DNA of 64,000 bases from an uncultured Pelagibacteraceae bacterium (GCA_902523895.1 CABZAZ010000004.1:32491-96490), one strand, 5' to 3'; shown: positions 33,455-43,792, counted from the first letter of the stretch. Notes: a model not told the origin generated them from the sequence alone. Numbers and translations are program-made.

Positions 33455-35220
33455 TAAACTAATGATTTCCCTTTACCAGTAATCTTATTTTCCTCTTTGT
33501 CATTAGGACCTAAAATCATCTGATTATGTGGTTTTCCAGATGGTATCATTGGAAAACAATTTTCATTTGGGTCTACGTGACAGTCAAATATTACTGGACC
33601 ATTATAATCTATCATCTCTTTAATTTTAAAATCTAATTCGTCAGGATTATCGGCTTTGATACCCTTACATCCATAAGCCTCAGCTAGCTTTACAAAGTCA
33701 GGTAAAGCCTCAGAATAACTTTCTGAATAATTTTTTTCGTGTAAAAGTTCTTGCCACTGTCTAACCATTCCCATGTACTGATTATTCAAAATGAATATCT
33801 TTATAGGCAAATTGTACTGAACTGCTGTAGACATTTCTTGCATTGTCATTAATACAGATGCTTCACCTGCAATATCGATCACAAGTTTATCTGGATGAGC
33901 AATTTGAACACCAACTGCGGCTGGAAGTCCATATCCCATAGTTCCTAGACCTCCAGATGTCATCCATCTATTGGGTTTATTAAATTTATAATGCTGAGCA
34001 GCCCACATTTGGTGTTGGCCTACCTCAGTTGTGATAAATGTATCTTGATTTTTTGTTAATTCATATAACCTTTTTACAGCATGCTGAGGTTTAATCTCTT
34101 TATTACTATTTATAAATCCTAAAGAGTTCTTGGTTCTCCATTTTTGGATTTGTTCCCACCATTTTGAAATTCTTTGTTTATTAGAATCTTTTAATCCATT
34201 TTGTTTTTTATTTATTTTTTTAATAGCTGATTTTATTACTTCATTGACATCTCCAACTATTGCAAGATCTACTTTTATAATCTTATTTATTGATGATGGA
34301 TCAATATCAATGTGAACTTTTTTTGATTTAGGTGAAAATTCATCTATCTTACCTGTTATTCTATCATCAAATCTTGCTCCTATGTTTATTAATAAATCAC
34401 AATCATGCATTGCATTGTTAGCTTCATAAGTTCCATGCATACCTAACATTCCAATAAATTGATTATCATCACCTGGAAATGCACCTAAGCCTTGCAAGGT
34501 TGATGTGATTGGAAAACCGATGAGTCTTACAAATTCTTTTAAAGTTTCACTGGCCTGAGGGCCCGAATTTATTACTCCACCTCCTGTGTAAACAACTGGC
34601 TTTTTTGCTTTTGAAATTAAATCAATCAATTGGTCAATTTCATTTTGAGAAAACTTATTATGCGCTCTTCCATTCAATTTTTTTTCTTTTTTAAATTTTG
34701 TATAACTGGCTTTTGCAAATTGGATATCTTTAGGAATATCAATTAATACAGGTCCAGGTCTTCCAGTTGTTGCAACCTTAAAAGCCTCATGCATTACTTT
34801 AGATAAATCTTTAACATCTTTAACTAACCAATTATGTTTTGTGCAAGGTCTTGTAATTCCAGTGGTATCACATTCTTGAAAAGCATCAGTGCCTATTAAG
34901 TGTGTAGGTACTTGCCCAGAAATACAAACTAAAGGAACTGAATCCATATAAGCATCAGTCAAAGCTGTAACAACATTGGTAGCACCTGGACCTGATGTTA
35001 CCAAAACTACTCCAGGCTTACCTGATGATCTTGCATATCCTTCTGCAGCGTGACCTGCTCCCTGCTCATGTCTTACAAGTATGTGTTTGATTGATGAATG
35101 ATTTTTAAGTTCATCATAAATTGGCAAAACTGCACCACCCGGATAACCAAAAATATATTCAACCTCTTGATCCTCAAGACATTTGAATACAATTTCTGCT
35201 CCAGTATATAATTTAGACAT
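33454..35220 (-). CDS. ilvB: acetolactate synthase large subunit
   Basis: TPP enzyme: EYIFGYPGGAVLPIYDEL...TSGPGATN...GEASVLMTMQE. Confidence 0.96.
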   Translation of the reverse strand: MSKLYTGAEIVFKCLEDQEVEYIFGYPGGAVLPIYDELKNHSSIKHILVRHEQGAGHAAEGYARSSGKPGVVLVTSGPGATNVVTALTDAYMDSVPLVCISGQVPTHLIGTDAFQECDTTGITRPCTKHNWLVKDVKDLSKVMHEAFKVATTGRPGPVLIDIPKDIQFAKASYTKFKKEKKLNGRAHNKFSQNEIDQLIDLISKAKKPVVYTGGGVINSGPQASETLKEFVRLIGFPITSTLQGLGAFPGDDNQFIGMLGMHGTYEANNAMHDCDLLINIGARFDDRITGKIDEFSPKSKKVHIDIDPSSINKIIKVDLAIVGDVNEVIKSAIKKINKKQNGLKDSNKQRISKWWEQIQKWRTKNSLGFINSNKEIKPQHAVKRLYELTKNQDTFITTEVGQHQMWAAQHYKFNKPNRWMTSGGLGTMGYGLPAAVGVQIAHPDKLVIDIAGEASVLMTMQEMSTAVQYNLPIKIFILNNQYMGMVRQWQELLHEKNYSESYSEALPDFVKLAEAYGCKGIKADNPDELDFKIKEMIDYNGPVIFDCHVDPNENCFPMIPSGKPHNQMILGPNDKEENKITGKGKSLV

Positions 35221-35256
35221 TCAAGCAATCTAGCTGAAGTTGTGCTAATTGGTCAA
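35221..35256 (-). promoter_or_regulatory. candidate ilvBNC promoter, apparently leaderless
   Basis: Reverse strand TTGACC (35256-35251), 18 nt, TAGATT (35232-35227), 6 nt, ATG. Confidence 0.5.
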
Positions 35257-35273
35257 GACTAAGTACAGAATAT

Positions 35274-36182
35274 CTAAATTTTTTTTAAAAGCTTATCCAA
35301 ATCTTCTGGATTAAATTTATTCCAATCTTTCATATTTCCTCGGGCCCAGGTGCTCTGTCTTTTGGCATATTGCCTTGTCTTTATTGATATTTTCTCAATT
35401 AATTGTTCAATTTGAATTTTTTTTTGAAGATATTCCTTAATCTCGTTAATACCTATAGCTTTGGTTAAACTTTTTTCTTTTGGAACTCTCAATTTAATAA
35501 ATTTTTTCACTTCTAATATAGCGCCTGACTCAATCATCTCTTTAGATCTCTGGTTTATTCTCTCGATTAAATCTTTCCTTGGAAAATCAATACAAATTTT
35601 AAAAAAATCTGTTTTGTCATAATCTGACTTTGTATTTTTAAACCAACTTGTTATAGATTTTTTTGTATAAGACTTAATCTCATATGCTCTTATAGACCTT
35701 TGAGTATCTAAATTATTAATTTGATTTTTGATTAGAGGGTCTATTTTTAGCAACTCTAAAAAAAACTTTTTTTGACCAATCTTTTTATGTAAATTTCTCA
35801 CTTTATTTCTAAAACTTAAAGGAATTTTTGGAATATTCATTAATCCATCAGTTAAAGCTTTAAAATATAGACCAGTACCACCTACTAAGATTGGGGTTTG
35901 TTTTGTTTTTTTGCATAGCAAAATTTTTTGATTAGCTAACTTAAGCCAATCCCCTGTAGAAAAATTTTTCTTGGCACTTTGAAATCCATATAAATGATGC
36001 TTAATTTTTTGATGATCTTTTTTAAATGGTCTCGCGGTTAAAATTTTTAATTCTTTGTAAACTTGCATGCTATCGGCATTTATAATCTGCCCTGAAAATT
36101 TTTTTGCTAACTTTAATGCAAACTTAGATTTTCCAGATGCTGTTGGTCCATAAATTAAAATAATTTTGGATTTTAAATCCAT
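35274..36182 (-). CDS. miaA: tRNA dimethylallyltransferase
   Basis: ILIYGPTASGKSKFALKLA...INADSMQVYKELKILTARP...GGTGLYFKAL. Confidence 0.95.
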   Translation of the reverse strand: MDLKSKIILIYGPTASGKSKFALKLAKKFSGQIINADSMQVYKELKILTARPFKKDHQKIKHHLYGFQSAKKNFSTGDWLKLANQKILLCKKTKQTPILVGGTGLYFKALTDGLMNIPKIPLSFRNKVRNLHKKIGQKKFFLELLKIDPLIKNQINNLDTQRSIRAYEIKSYTKKSITSWFKNTKSDYDKTDFFKICIDFPRKDLIERINQRSKEMIESGAILEVKKFIKLRVPKEKSLTKAIGINEIKEYLQKKIQIEQLIEKISIKTRQYAKRQSTWARGNMKDWNKFNPEDLDKLLKKI

Positions 36183-36185
36183 AAA

Positions 36186-37598
36186 CTAATCTAATTTAAC
36201 GCCTATATATCTTTTTTGATTTTGGCTATTATAGATCACAAGCAAAATAGTCTTCTGATTACTATTCAAAACTTGTTTTAGTGCTTGATTTAAATCCTCA
36301 ACATTCCTTATTTTTTTCTTCTGAGCTTCAAGAATAATACTATTCACTTCTATCGAACCAGCTAAAGGACTATTTTTTTCAATACTTGTAATCACTAAAC
36401 CATTTGTTTGGTTAGGTAAATTTCTTGTTTTAATATCTTGGCTGGAAAGTTTTCTTACTTTTATTTTAAGGTTTTCAATTAAAGTTTCTTTTGGTAGTTC
36501 TTCTTTTTTTTCAGAAATTTTAAAATCCTCAGATGTCTCCAGTCTTCCGAGTGTAATCGTTTTGATAATTTCTTTTTTGTTTCTCCAGATTTTAACTTTT
36601 ACTTTTTTTCCAACTTCAGTTCTTGCAACAATTATAGGAAGCTCTTTCATTTGCTTTATTTTTTCTCCATTGAATTCTAGAATAATATCTCCACTTTTAA
36701 CTCCAGCTTTTTCTGATGGACTATTTGGTGCAACACTTGCAACCAAAGCTCCCCTTGGTTCATCTAACTTTTCTACTTCTGCAATTTCTTTTGTTACATC
36801 TTGAATTCTTACTCCTAGCCATCCTCTTTTTGTTTCTCCAAATTCAATTAATTGATCAATTACAATCTTTGCGCTGTTTGATGGTATTGAAAAACCTATT
36901 CCTACATTTCCGCTTCTACCAAGTATAGCCGTGTTAATTCCAATCACATTACCATTCATATCGAATAAAGGACCACCTGAGTTCCCAGAGTTTATAGATG
37001 CATCTGTTTGAATATAATCTTCATATCTAGATAATCCGATTGATCGATTTCTTGCAGAAATTATTCCTGAGGTAACTGTTCCACCTAAACCGAATGGATT
37101 TCCAATAGCTATAACCCAATCACCTATTCTTGCTTTATCTGAATCACCAAATCTTACAGGTAAAAATTTTTCTTTTGACTCAATTTTTAGAACTGCAATA
37201 TCTGAAAGGGGATCTGCTCCAATAACTTTTGCTTTAAATTTTTTTTCACCATTTACTTGAACAACAATATCTTCTGCTCCTTCAATCACATGATTATTTG
37301 TTACTAGTATTCCTTTTTCATCTATAATAAATCCTGAGCCAAGTGCCGAAGATTGCCTTTCTTGAGGAGTTCCAAATTCTTTGAACATATCTCCGAATGG
37401 TGATCCTGGAGGAAATTGAAAATTTGGGAAGGGATTGCTTCTCTCAACAACAGTCTGCGTAGTTGAAATATTCACCACTGAAGGCATTAATTTTTCAGCT
37501 AAATCTGCAAACGAATTAGGAATATTTTGAGAATTTGATATTGATGAAAAATTAAATACTAATATTAAAGAGAGAAATATTGCTTTTATTTTCATCAT
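36186..37598 (-). CDS. degP: Do/DegP-like periplasmic serine protease with PDZ domains
   Basis: Signal peptide; ALGSGFIIDEKGILVTNNHVIEGA, DIAVLKI, GNSGGPLF. Confidence 0.93.
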   Translation of the reverse strand: MMKIKAIFLSLILVFNFSSISNSQNIPNSFADLAEKLMPSVVNISTTQTVVERSNPFPNFQFPPGSPFGDMFKEFGTPQERQSSALGSGFIIDEKGILVTNNHVIEGAEDIVVQVNGEKKFKAKVIGADPLSDIAVLKIESKEKFLPVRFGDSDKARIGDWVIAIGNPFGLGGTVTSGIISARNRSIGLSRYEDYIQTDASINSGNSGGPLFDMNGNVIGINTAILGRSGNVGIGFSIPSNSAKIVIDQLIEFGETKRGWLGVRIQDVTKEIAEVEKLDEPRGALVASVAPNSPSEKAGVKSGDIILEFNGEKIKQMKELPIIVARTEVGKKVKVKIWRNKKEIIKTITLGRLETSEDFKISEKKEELPKETLIENLKIKVRKLSSQDIKTRNLPNQTNGLVITSIEKNSPLAGSIEVNSIILEAQKKKIRNVEDLNQALKQVLNSNQKTILLVIYNSQNQKRYIGVKLD

Positions 37599-37599
37599 T

Positions 37600-37785
37600 T
37601 TAACTTTTTGCGTAATAAATAATTATAAATCCTATTAAAGCAAAAATTAATCCACCAGTACGTAATTGACTATCTTTGATTAACTCCAACTTTTTTAACA
37701 TATTCTTCATTTTTGATGGAAATAAGGCATATAAAATTCCCTCAATAAAAAAGAATAGACCAAATGCAATGATCAATTCTTTCAT
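37600..37785 (-). CDS. DUF2065 family small membrane protein
   Basis: 61 aa, ELIIAFGLFFFIEGILYALFPSKMKNMLKKL...RTGGLIFALIGFIIIYYAK. Confidence 0.8.
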   Translation of the reverse strand: MKELIIAFGLFFFIEGILYALFPSKMKNMLKKLELIKDSQLRTGGLIFALIGFIIIYYAKS

Positions 37786-37791
37786 TAAATC

Positions 37792-38661
37792 TTACTCAGT
37801 TTTCGGCTGGATATTCCCAAAAAATTTAAAGAACTCACTGTCAGGAGATAAAATCAAAGATGTTTCTCCACCTATTAAAGCTTTTTCATAAGCCTGCATA
37901 GCTCTATAAAATGCAAAGAATTCTGGATCTTGTCCAAATGCTGCAGCAAAGATATTATTTCTTTTACCATCTCCCTCACCTTTCATAATTTCCGATTTTT
38001 TTTGTGCCTCAGCTAAAATTACAGTTACTTCTTTGTCAGCAGTTGATGTAATTGTTACTGCCATTTCAGCTCCTCTTGCTCTAAATTCTTTTGCTTCTCT
38101 CTCCCTTTCGGTCTGCATTCTTCTAAAAATCGCATCACTGTTAGCTTGGGGAAGATCAGCTCTTTTAATTCTAACATCAACTATTTTTATTCCAAAATTT
38201 TCTGCCTCATTATTTACACCTTCTTGAATTAAAGCCATTTGTTTAGTTCTATCTTCTGAAAGTAAAGTTTGAAGTTCTTGTTGTCCAAGAACATTCCTAA
38301 TTCTTGAATTAATAATTGTAGCCAATCTTGATCTTGCCACTCTCTCATTTCCAACTGAAATATAAAACTTAAGTGGATCAACTATTTGAAATCTTGCAAA
38401 CGCATCAACTATTAGCCTCTTTTGATCAGAAGCAATTACTTCTTCTGGCGGTGTATCTAAATTAAGAATTCTTTTATCTAAAAAGACAACATTTTGAATA
38501 AATGGAATTTTAAAATTTAATCCAGGTTTTAAAATTATTCTTTTTGGATCACCAAATTGAAGAACAATTGCTTGATTGACTTCTTTAACAATAAAAATTG
38601 AAAAGAATGCAACAACAGCTAAAGCAACAATACTTCCTGCGATAATTTTTCCAGCTTTCAT
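37792..38661 (-). CDS. hflC: protease modulator HflC
   Basis: Band-7 domain; EVNQAIVLQFGDPKRIILKPGLNFKIPF. Confidence 0.93.
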   Translation of the reverse strand: MKAGKIIAGSIVALAVVAFFSIFIVKEVNQAIVLQFGDPKRIILKPGLNFKIPFIQNVVFLDKRILNLDTPPEEVIASDQKRLIVDAFARFQIVDPLKFYISVGNERVARSRLATIINSRIRNVLGQQELQTLLSEDRTKQMALIQEGVNNEAENFGIKIVDVRIKRADLPQANSDAIFRRMQTEREREAKEFRARGAEMAVTITSTADKEVTVILAEAQKKSEIMKGEGDGKRNNIFAAAFGQDPEFFAFYRAMQAYEKALIGGETSLILSPDSEFFKFFGNIQPKTE

Positions 38662-38662
38662 A

Positions 38663-39778
38663 TTAATTCGTCACTTTCTTTTTTTGTAACTCAGGTAACG
38701 GTAAGTATGGCACTACACCAGAACCTGCATTTTTTTCTATAATTACTTTATCAATATCAGCTAAAACCTTTTCCATGGTCTCTAAATACATTCTCTCTTG
38801 TGTTACAGATTTTGCATTTTTGTATTCATTATAAATCGCTAAAAACCTGCTGGCTTCACCTTCAGCTTTAGCTACGACTTCTTTTTTATACGCCTCAGCT
38901 GCTTGTAAAATTTTTTCAGCTTCCCCTCGTGCTCTTGGGATAACATCATTAGCATAAGCTTCAGCTTCATTTTTTGATCTTTCCATATCAGCTCTTGCAG
39001 CCTGTACATCTCTAAATGCATCAATTACTTGATCAGGTGGATCTGCTTTTTGTGTTTGAACTTGTGTAATCTGAATACCACTAGTGTATTCATCTAGAAT
39101 CTTTTGAATGATAAGTTGTGTATCTGTTTCTATAACTGATCTACCTTCAGTTAAAATTGGTTGAATATCTGATCTAGCAATAACTTCCCTCATTGCAGTC
39201 TCTGCCGCTGCCTTAACTGTTCCCTCTGGGTCCTGAATTTTGAATAAAAAATTTCCTGCATCTTTAATAACCCAAAAAACTGAAAAATCGATATTAACAA
39301 TATTTTCATCACCCGTTAACATCAAGCTTTCTTGAGGAACATCAGCTACACCACCTTGAGATGTAAAACCACTATCTCTCTCGGATCTAAAACCAATATC
39401 AATTCTATTAACTTTTGTGACTTTAGGAGTAAGAACAGACTCTACTGGAAACGGTATATGGTAATTTAATCCAGGTTGAGTTGTTTTTACAAATTTACCA
39501 AATCTTAAAACTACACCTTGCTCATCGGGTAATACCCTGTAAAGCCCACTTGCCAGCCAAATAAAACCTAAAATAATTAAAACTAAAACTGCTTGCTTAC
39601 CACCTGAAGAACCTCCACCGGGTAAAAATTTCTTAATCCTTTCTTGAAACTCTCTAATAATTTTGTCTATATCTGGGGGAGTTGGGCCACGGCCTGAGCC
39701 ATTGCCGCTTCCGCTACCACTTCCTCCTGGGGGTGTTCCCCAAGGACTTCCTCCACTTTGTCTAAAATCATCTGACAT
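38663..39778 (-). CDS. hflK: FtsH protease activity modulator HflK
   Basis: Gly-rich N-terminus then band-7 domain; adjacent hflC. Confidence 0.93.
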   Translation of the reverse strand: MSDDFRQSGGSPWGTPPGGSGSGSGNGSGRGPTPPDIDKIIREFQERIKKFLPGGGSSGGKQAVLVLIILGFIWLASGLYRVLPDEQGVVLRFGKFVKTTQPGLNYHIPFPVESVLTPKVTKVNRIDIGFRSERDSGFTSQGGVADVPQESLMLTGDENIVNIDFSVFWVIKDAGNFLFKIQDPEGTVKAAAETAMREVIARSDIQPILTEGRSVIETDTQLIIQKILDEYTSGIQITQVQTQKADPPDQVIDAFRDVQAARADMERSKNEAEAYANDVIPRARGEAEKILQAAEAYKKEVVAKAEGEASRFLAIYNEYKNAKSVTQERMYLETMEKVLADIDKVIIEKNAGSGVVPYLPLPELQKKKVTN

Positions 39779-39829
39779 ATGGCAATCTATATAATGTCTT
39801 TATGCTGAAAAACAAGTTAAGATCCCTTT

Positions 39830-40654
39830 ATGCCAAAGGAAAAACCAGAATTAAGTGACGCAATGAGAGCTAAAATGAGTAGAAAATTGCCTGTGAAAAA
39901 TCCAATTAAAGGCACAAAATTTACAATTGCGATTTCAAGTGCAAAAGGAGGTGTTGGAAAATCCACCTTTGCAACAAACTTGGCCTTGGCTTTGAAAAAG
40001 GTTGGATGTAAGGTTGGTTTATTAGATGCGGATATTTACGGTCCCTCTATCCCAAAAATGTTGGGGATTGACGAGAAACCAAAAAGTGATGGAGAAAAAT
40101 TAGAACCTATAAATAAGTACGATATTCAGTGTATGTCTATTGGTTTCTTAGCTGATCAACAAACACCTATGATTTGGCGAGGACCAATGGTGACTAGCGC
40201 TATTAGAACTTTTACACAAAAAGTTAATTGGAGAGACTTAGATTTTATAATTATTGATATGCCTCCAGGAACTGGAGACACTCAGCTTACTTTTTCCCAA
40301 GAGATTAAGATGGATGGTGCGATTATAGTTTCTACACGACAGGAAGTTGCTTTATTGGACGTGAAAAGAGGAATAAAAATGTTTGATAAACTAGGAGTTA
40401 AAATTTTAGGCTTGGTAGATAATATGAGTTACTTTGTTGGAGATGATAATAAAAAATATAATATCTTTGGAGAAGGTGGAGTTAAAAATACTGCTGAAGA
40501 GTTTAATAAAGAATTTTTGGGAGAAATTCCAATTAATCCAAAAGTTGGTACATCAGCTGATAAAGGTAAACCGATTGTTGAAGAAGATCCGAATAACCAA
40601 ATATCAAAAATTTATTTAGATTTTGCCAATAAGATTAAATCAACTTATCTTTAA
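39830..40654 (+). CDS. Mrp/ApbC family Fe-S cluster carrier ATPase
   Basis: [21 protein letters not shown]...[16 protein letters not shown]. Confidence 0.92.
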   Translation: MPKEKPELSDAMRAKMSRKLPVKNPIKGTKFTIAISSAKGGVGKSTFATNLALALKKVGCKVGLLDADIYGPSIPKMLGIDEKPKSDGEKLEPINKYDIQCMSIGFLADQQTPMIWRGPMVTSAIRTFTQKVNWRDLDFIIIDMPPGTGDTQLTFSQEIKMDGAIIVSTRQEVALLDVKRGIKMFDKLGVKILGLVDNMSYFVGDDNKKYNIFGEGGVKNTAEEFNKEFLGEIPINPKVGTSADKGKPIVEEDPNNQISKIYLDFANKIKSTYL

Positions 40655-41582
40655 GATCAAAAGCTTCCATTAATTCATTCCATTCTCGCTTAGATAAACC
40701 AGAGTCCTCCATAGAAATATTTTCACCTTTGATAAGTTTTTGAATAATAATTTTTCCTTTTGCTGAAACTTCAGTTCCTCCAACTCTATAATCTATAAAA
40801 GCATCATAGGTTATTGGAACCCATTTTTTTAATGTATCAAGCATTATATCTGCATAAACTCTAATTTCATATTGTGCATGATGGTCTGCTCTCAGTCTTA
40901 AAAAGTTCATTAGGTTTAATAAATCTGTTTTCCAATACCATTGAGTGTAAGTGTTTAATGTTAAGTTCATTCTTGCAAGCTCTCTTGCCAAACCTTTTTT
41001 ATCTTCATCAATTTTAGAACCATCGTATCTTTCATTGAGCATTGTTTCATAATTTGCATATGTTCTTTCAGCATCATTTTTTAGAAGTTCTAAAACTTCT
41101 TTAGCTTGCTCACCCTCTAAAATATCTCCCCTACCTTGTCTATTAGATGTTGATTGAGCTGCAAGATTTTCTTGAGTTGGCAAATAAAATTCTTTATCTA
41201 AAATTGAGTATCTTGCAGAATACTCATTCACATTTGCAGTTCTATGTCTTATCCATTGGCGAGCAATAAATATTGGTAGTTTGATATGATATTTAATTTC
41301 ACACATTTCAAAGGGTGTGCTATGCCAATGACGCATTAAATATTTAATTAACCCAGAGTCAGTTGAAACTTGTTTTGTTCCTTTGCCATAAGAAACTCTA
41401 GCTGATTGCACTATTGATGTATCATCTCCCATGTAATCAACAACTCGAACAAATCCGTGGTCTAGCGCTGGTAATGCTTCATAGAGAATTTTTTCTAATT
41501 CTGGAGATGTTACTCTTTTTGTTGAATTATTTTGTGATTGTTGACTTTTAATTTCAGCGGTTTGCTCTTTTGTTAGTTTCAT
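40635..41582 (-). CDS. thyX: flavin-dependent thymidylate synthase (start trimmed from 41705)
   Basis: [46 protein letters not shown]-track N-terminal 41 aa lie across the tmRNA acceptor piece, so MKLTKEQ at 41582 is the likely start. Confidence 0.92.
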   Translation of the reverse strand: MKLTKEQTAEIKSQQSQNNSTKRVTSPELEKILYEALPALDHGFVRVVDYMGDDTSIVQSARVSYGKGTKQVSTDSGLIKYLMRHWHSTPFEMCEIKYHIKLPIFIARQWIRHRTANVNEYSARYSILDKEFYLPTQENLAAQSTSNRQGRGDILEGEQAKEVLELLKNDAERTYANYETMLNERYDGSKIDEDKKGLARELARMNLTLNTYTQWYWKTDLLNLMNFLRLRADHHAQYEIRVYADIMLDTLKKWVPITYDAFIDYRVGGTEVSAKGKIIIQKLIKGENISMEDSGLSKREWNELMEAFDLKDKLI

Positions 41583-41624
41583 GATTGTTATTGAATCTTT
41601 AGCAATTCCTTTTATATTAATAAA

Positions 41625-41704
41625 GTTGGATTTCCAACTATGACGATAAACGAATTTCGTAATAACCATTGCGGACGTGGGGGCAGTACCCACCACCTCC
41701 ACCA
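41625..41704 (+). ncRNA. ssrA: two-piece tmRNA, acceptor piece (5' boundary approximate)
   Basis: GGACGTGGGGGCAGTACCCACCACCTCCACCA; CACCTCC pairs with GGGGGTG at 41717-41723; 12-nt intervening sequence 41705-41716. Confidence 0.88.
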
Positions 41705-41716
41705 TTTACAACTTAT

Positions 41717-41885
41717 GGGGGTGAACTAGATTCGACGGGTGACTAAAAGCTATTCTTTCGTTCGGAATTGTTCCTCCGTAACGGGCTAATTTATAATTGC
41801 TAACGAAAGTTACGCACTTGCTGCTTAATTAACTTTGTTAATTAAGTAGTCGGGGTCCGGGGCACCTGGCAACAGAACGCCCCTT
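41717..41885 (+). ncRNA. ssrA: two-piece tmRNA, coding piece (3' end approximate)
   Basis: GGGGGTGAACTAGATTCGACGGGTGAC; tag codons 41799-41828 GCT AAC GAA AGT TAC GCA CTT GCT GCT TAA (ANESYALAA); 3' pseudoknot element CCGGGGCACCTGGCAACAGAACGCCCC. Confidence 0.9.
41858..41883 (+). repeat. ssrA attachment core, copy 1 (native)
   Basis: CGGGGCACCTGGCAACAGAACGCCCC. Confidence 0.8.
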
Positions 41886-41999
41886 CTTATTTGTAAATTA
41901 GTTTGCAGAACTAACGTTATTTTAAAAATACAACCTAGTTAGACGACTACAGGACGACTAAAATATTTACAAAATAGTTTTAAATTAATAATATTTTTT

Positions 42000-42191
42000 A
42001 TGGCTAAAAAACAAACAAGTGGAAAAGCACATAACAAATTTGCAGGTGTAGCTTTAATTGCATTTGGATTATTTTTATTTGTTATAGGATTAATGAGTGT
42101 TGGTGTAAGTTTTGGAACTCATTACGTTATTGGATCAATAGTAATTGGTATAATAATGGTAGTTCTAGGTGCAATTTTATTTAGAAAATAA
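42000..42191 (+). CDS. small two-TM membrane protein (module 1 cargo)
   Basis: 63-aa ORF with two TM segments between att copies 1 and 2. Confidence 0.7.
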   Translation: MAKKQTSGKAHNKFAGVALIAFGLFLFVIGLMSVGVSFGTHYVIGSIVIGIIMVVLGAILFRK

Positions 42192-42299
42192 TTTCAAAAT
42201 AAATTAGTGACGACTCAATTTTGGTCGGCATTTGGTCGGAATTATTCTATAATTTACTTAATTTGATTATTACTGAGTGTTGCAATATAAGGATTATTG

Positions 42300-42335
42300 A
42301 AACAAAGTTCGGGGCACCTGGCAACAGAACGCCCC
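42300..42335 (+). repeat. ssrA attachment core, copy 2
   Basis: AAACAAAGTT + CGGGGCACCTGGCAACAGAACGCCCC, core identical to copy 1. Confidence 0.9.
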
Positions 42336-42378
42336 TTTCCAAAGTTTACCGTTGTCCCTAGTCGATTTCCAAAAAAAC

Positions 42379-42413
42379 TTACATTGAAGTTTGCATTGAA
42401 GTTACATTGAAGT
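42379..42413 (+). repeat. direct repeats TTRCATTGAAGT x3 (12/11-nt period)
   Basis: ttACATTGAAGT ttGCATTGAAGT tACATTGAAGT. Confidence 0.85.
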
Positions 42414-42425
42414 CAGAAAACAAAA

Positions 42426-43001
42426 TTATCTTCTCTTATATTTAAAACCTGCAACTTTCGCAGCAAGTCTGTTAATTGGGGTAGGTTTAGAATTCGTTGA
42501 TCTAAGTAATTGAAAACTACCTTTTACATTGGCAGGTTTAATTTGACTTGAGCGTCTAGTTCCTCTTGGTCTAGGTTTTTGTTTAATTTTGATTTTTTTT
42601 CTTTTAGGTTTATTTTTTGTGTATTTTTTTAACTCATTAATTATTTTTTCTCTTTCATTTTGTAATTTTGAAGTTTTTTTAAGAAATAATTGATCAATTT
42701 TTGATTTTAATGATTTTATTTTTTTATTGATTTCATCCAAGTTTTTATAAAAGGGGTCTTTTTTGTAAAGAGTTCTTAAACTGGTGGGTGATTTAGAGAT
42801 AGGGAGTTTTCGTGTTTTAATTTTATTTAAAATTAAATCCTTTTTAGTAATTAATTTCTTTCTTCTTATTTCAAATAAATCATTAAATTTTAATCTTACT
42901 TTTTTAATTTTAATATTTAATTCTGATAATTCTTTATTTAATTTAGGAATTTTTGATTTATCAATCATTAAATTAATTGCTAATTTCGATTTTAAACTCA
43001 A
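42426..43001 (-). CDS. hypothetical highly basic coiled-coil protein (module 2 cargo; real start may be 42968)
   Basis: 191-aa Lys-rich ORF; TTG start lies in repeat R1, internal ATG gives MIDKSK. Confidence 0.6.
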   Translation of the reverse strand: MSLKSKLAINLMIDKSKIPKLNKELSELNIKIKKVRLKFNDLFEIRRKKLITKKDLILNKIKTRKLPISKSPTSLRTLYKKDPFYKNLDEINKKIKSLKSKIDQLFLKKTSKLQNEREKIINELKKYTKNKPKRKKIKIKQKPRPRGTRRSSQIKPANVKGSFQLLRSTNSKPTPINRLAAKVAGFKYKRR

Positions 43002-43060
43002 TCCTTAATGAAGTCTAGAAACAAGATTAAACCGTTATACGCGCAGATACGTCTATAACA
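42997..43060 (-). repeat. 64-bp dispersed repeat R1
   Basis: 60/64 identical to R2 at 43809-43872 by eye. Confidence 0.9.
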
Positions 43061-43087
43061 TAGTTTATTATGTGATAAGAAATTAAA

Positions 43088-43792
43088 CTATTTCATTCTG
43101 TTTCTTCTCTTGATTACAAAATCTACATTATTATTAATATATTGATTATATTCTTTTAAATTTTTTGGCAGAGGTCTTTGGGGGAATTTATCATCAAAAT
43201 CAAGAAAAAATTTTATTTCTGTAAAGTTCGTATTTACTAAATCCTGAAGAAAGAAAAATTCGACATAATGACGAAAATCTTCAAATAATAAAAAAAAACT
43301 TTTATATCTTTCTAAAGTCTCTTTTAAGGGACTTTCAATATCTAAATAATATCTTCTTATACATTCAAGTGTTAAATCAAACCTATCAACAATTCTTTTA
43401 TTCCAACCCCTCTCTCCATTTATGGTTAATTTTTTCTTTCCATTTATTATTATTTTATTTGAGGGAAAGATTATAAAACCTCCTATTGAGTAAAGTATTT
43501 CTAGTATCTCCCCTTTACGTTTTTCACTTATTTGGTCAGTAATTTCTTTCATATCCTTTCTATTAATGAATGAAACTCCAATCCCATCACTAGACAACGA
43601 AAACTCCCCTAAAGATGATTTATGAAACAAATATTTGTTTGGTTCCTTATCGGATAATTCAAACTTTTGACCATTTGGTAAATCCTTTGACCATAAGTAT
43701 TTATGATAGGACAATAATTTTTTACTTTCTTTATCTGGATCTGCTTTAGGTTTTACATCCTTCCTAAAGTCAAACGTATTGTCTATTAACAT
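43088..43792 (-). CDS. DUF6994-like hypothetical protein (module 2 cargo)
   Basis: IDNTFDFRKDVKPKADPDKESKKLLSYHKYLWSKDLPNG...LTINGERGWNKRIVDRFDLTLECIRRYY. Confidence 0.65.
   Translation of the reverse strand: MLIDNTFDFRKDVKPKADPDKESKKLLSYHKYLWSKDLPNGQKFELSDKEPNKYLFHKSSLGEFSLSSDGIGVSFINRKDMKEITDQISEKRKGEILEILYSIGGFIIFPSNKIIINGKKKLTINGERGWNKRIVDRFDLTLECIRRYYLDIESPLKETLERYKSFFLLFEDFRHYVEFFFLQDLVNTNFTEIKFFLDFDDKFPQRPLPKNLKEYNQYINNNVDFVIKRRNRMK

Noticed and set aside
36186-37598. DegP as part of an accessory protease system
   Set aside because: Signal peptide, PDZ domains and the DUF2065-hflCK neighbourhood indicate an ordinary envelope quality-control operon.
41583-41705. N-terminal 41 aa of the thyX ORF ([18 protein letters not shown]...)
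   Set aside because: This is antisense translation of the tmRNA acceptor piece; the real start is most likely MKLTKEQ at 41582.
42379-42413. Tandem 12-nt repeats as a CRISPR array
   Set aside because: Repeat unit is only about 12 nt with no spacers and no cas genes.
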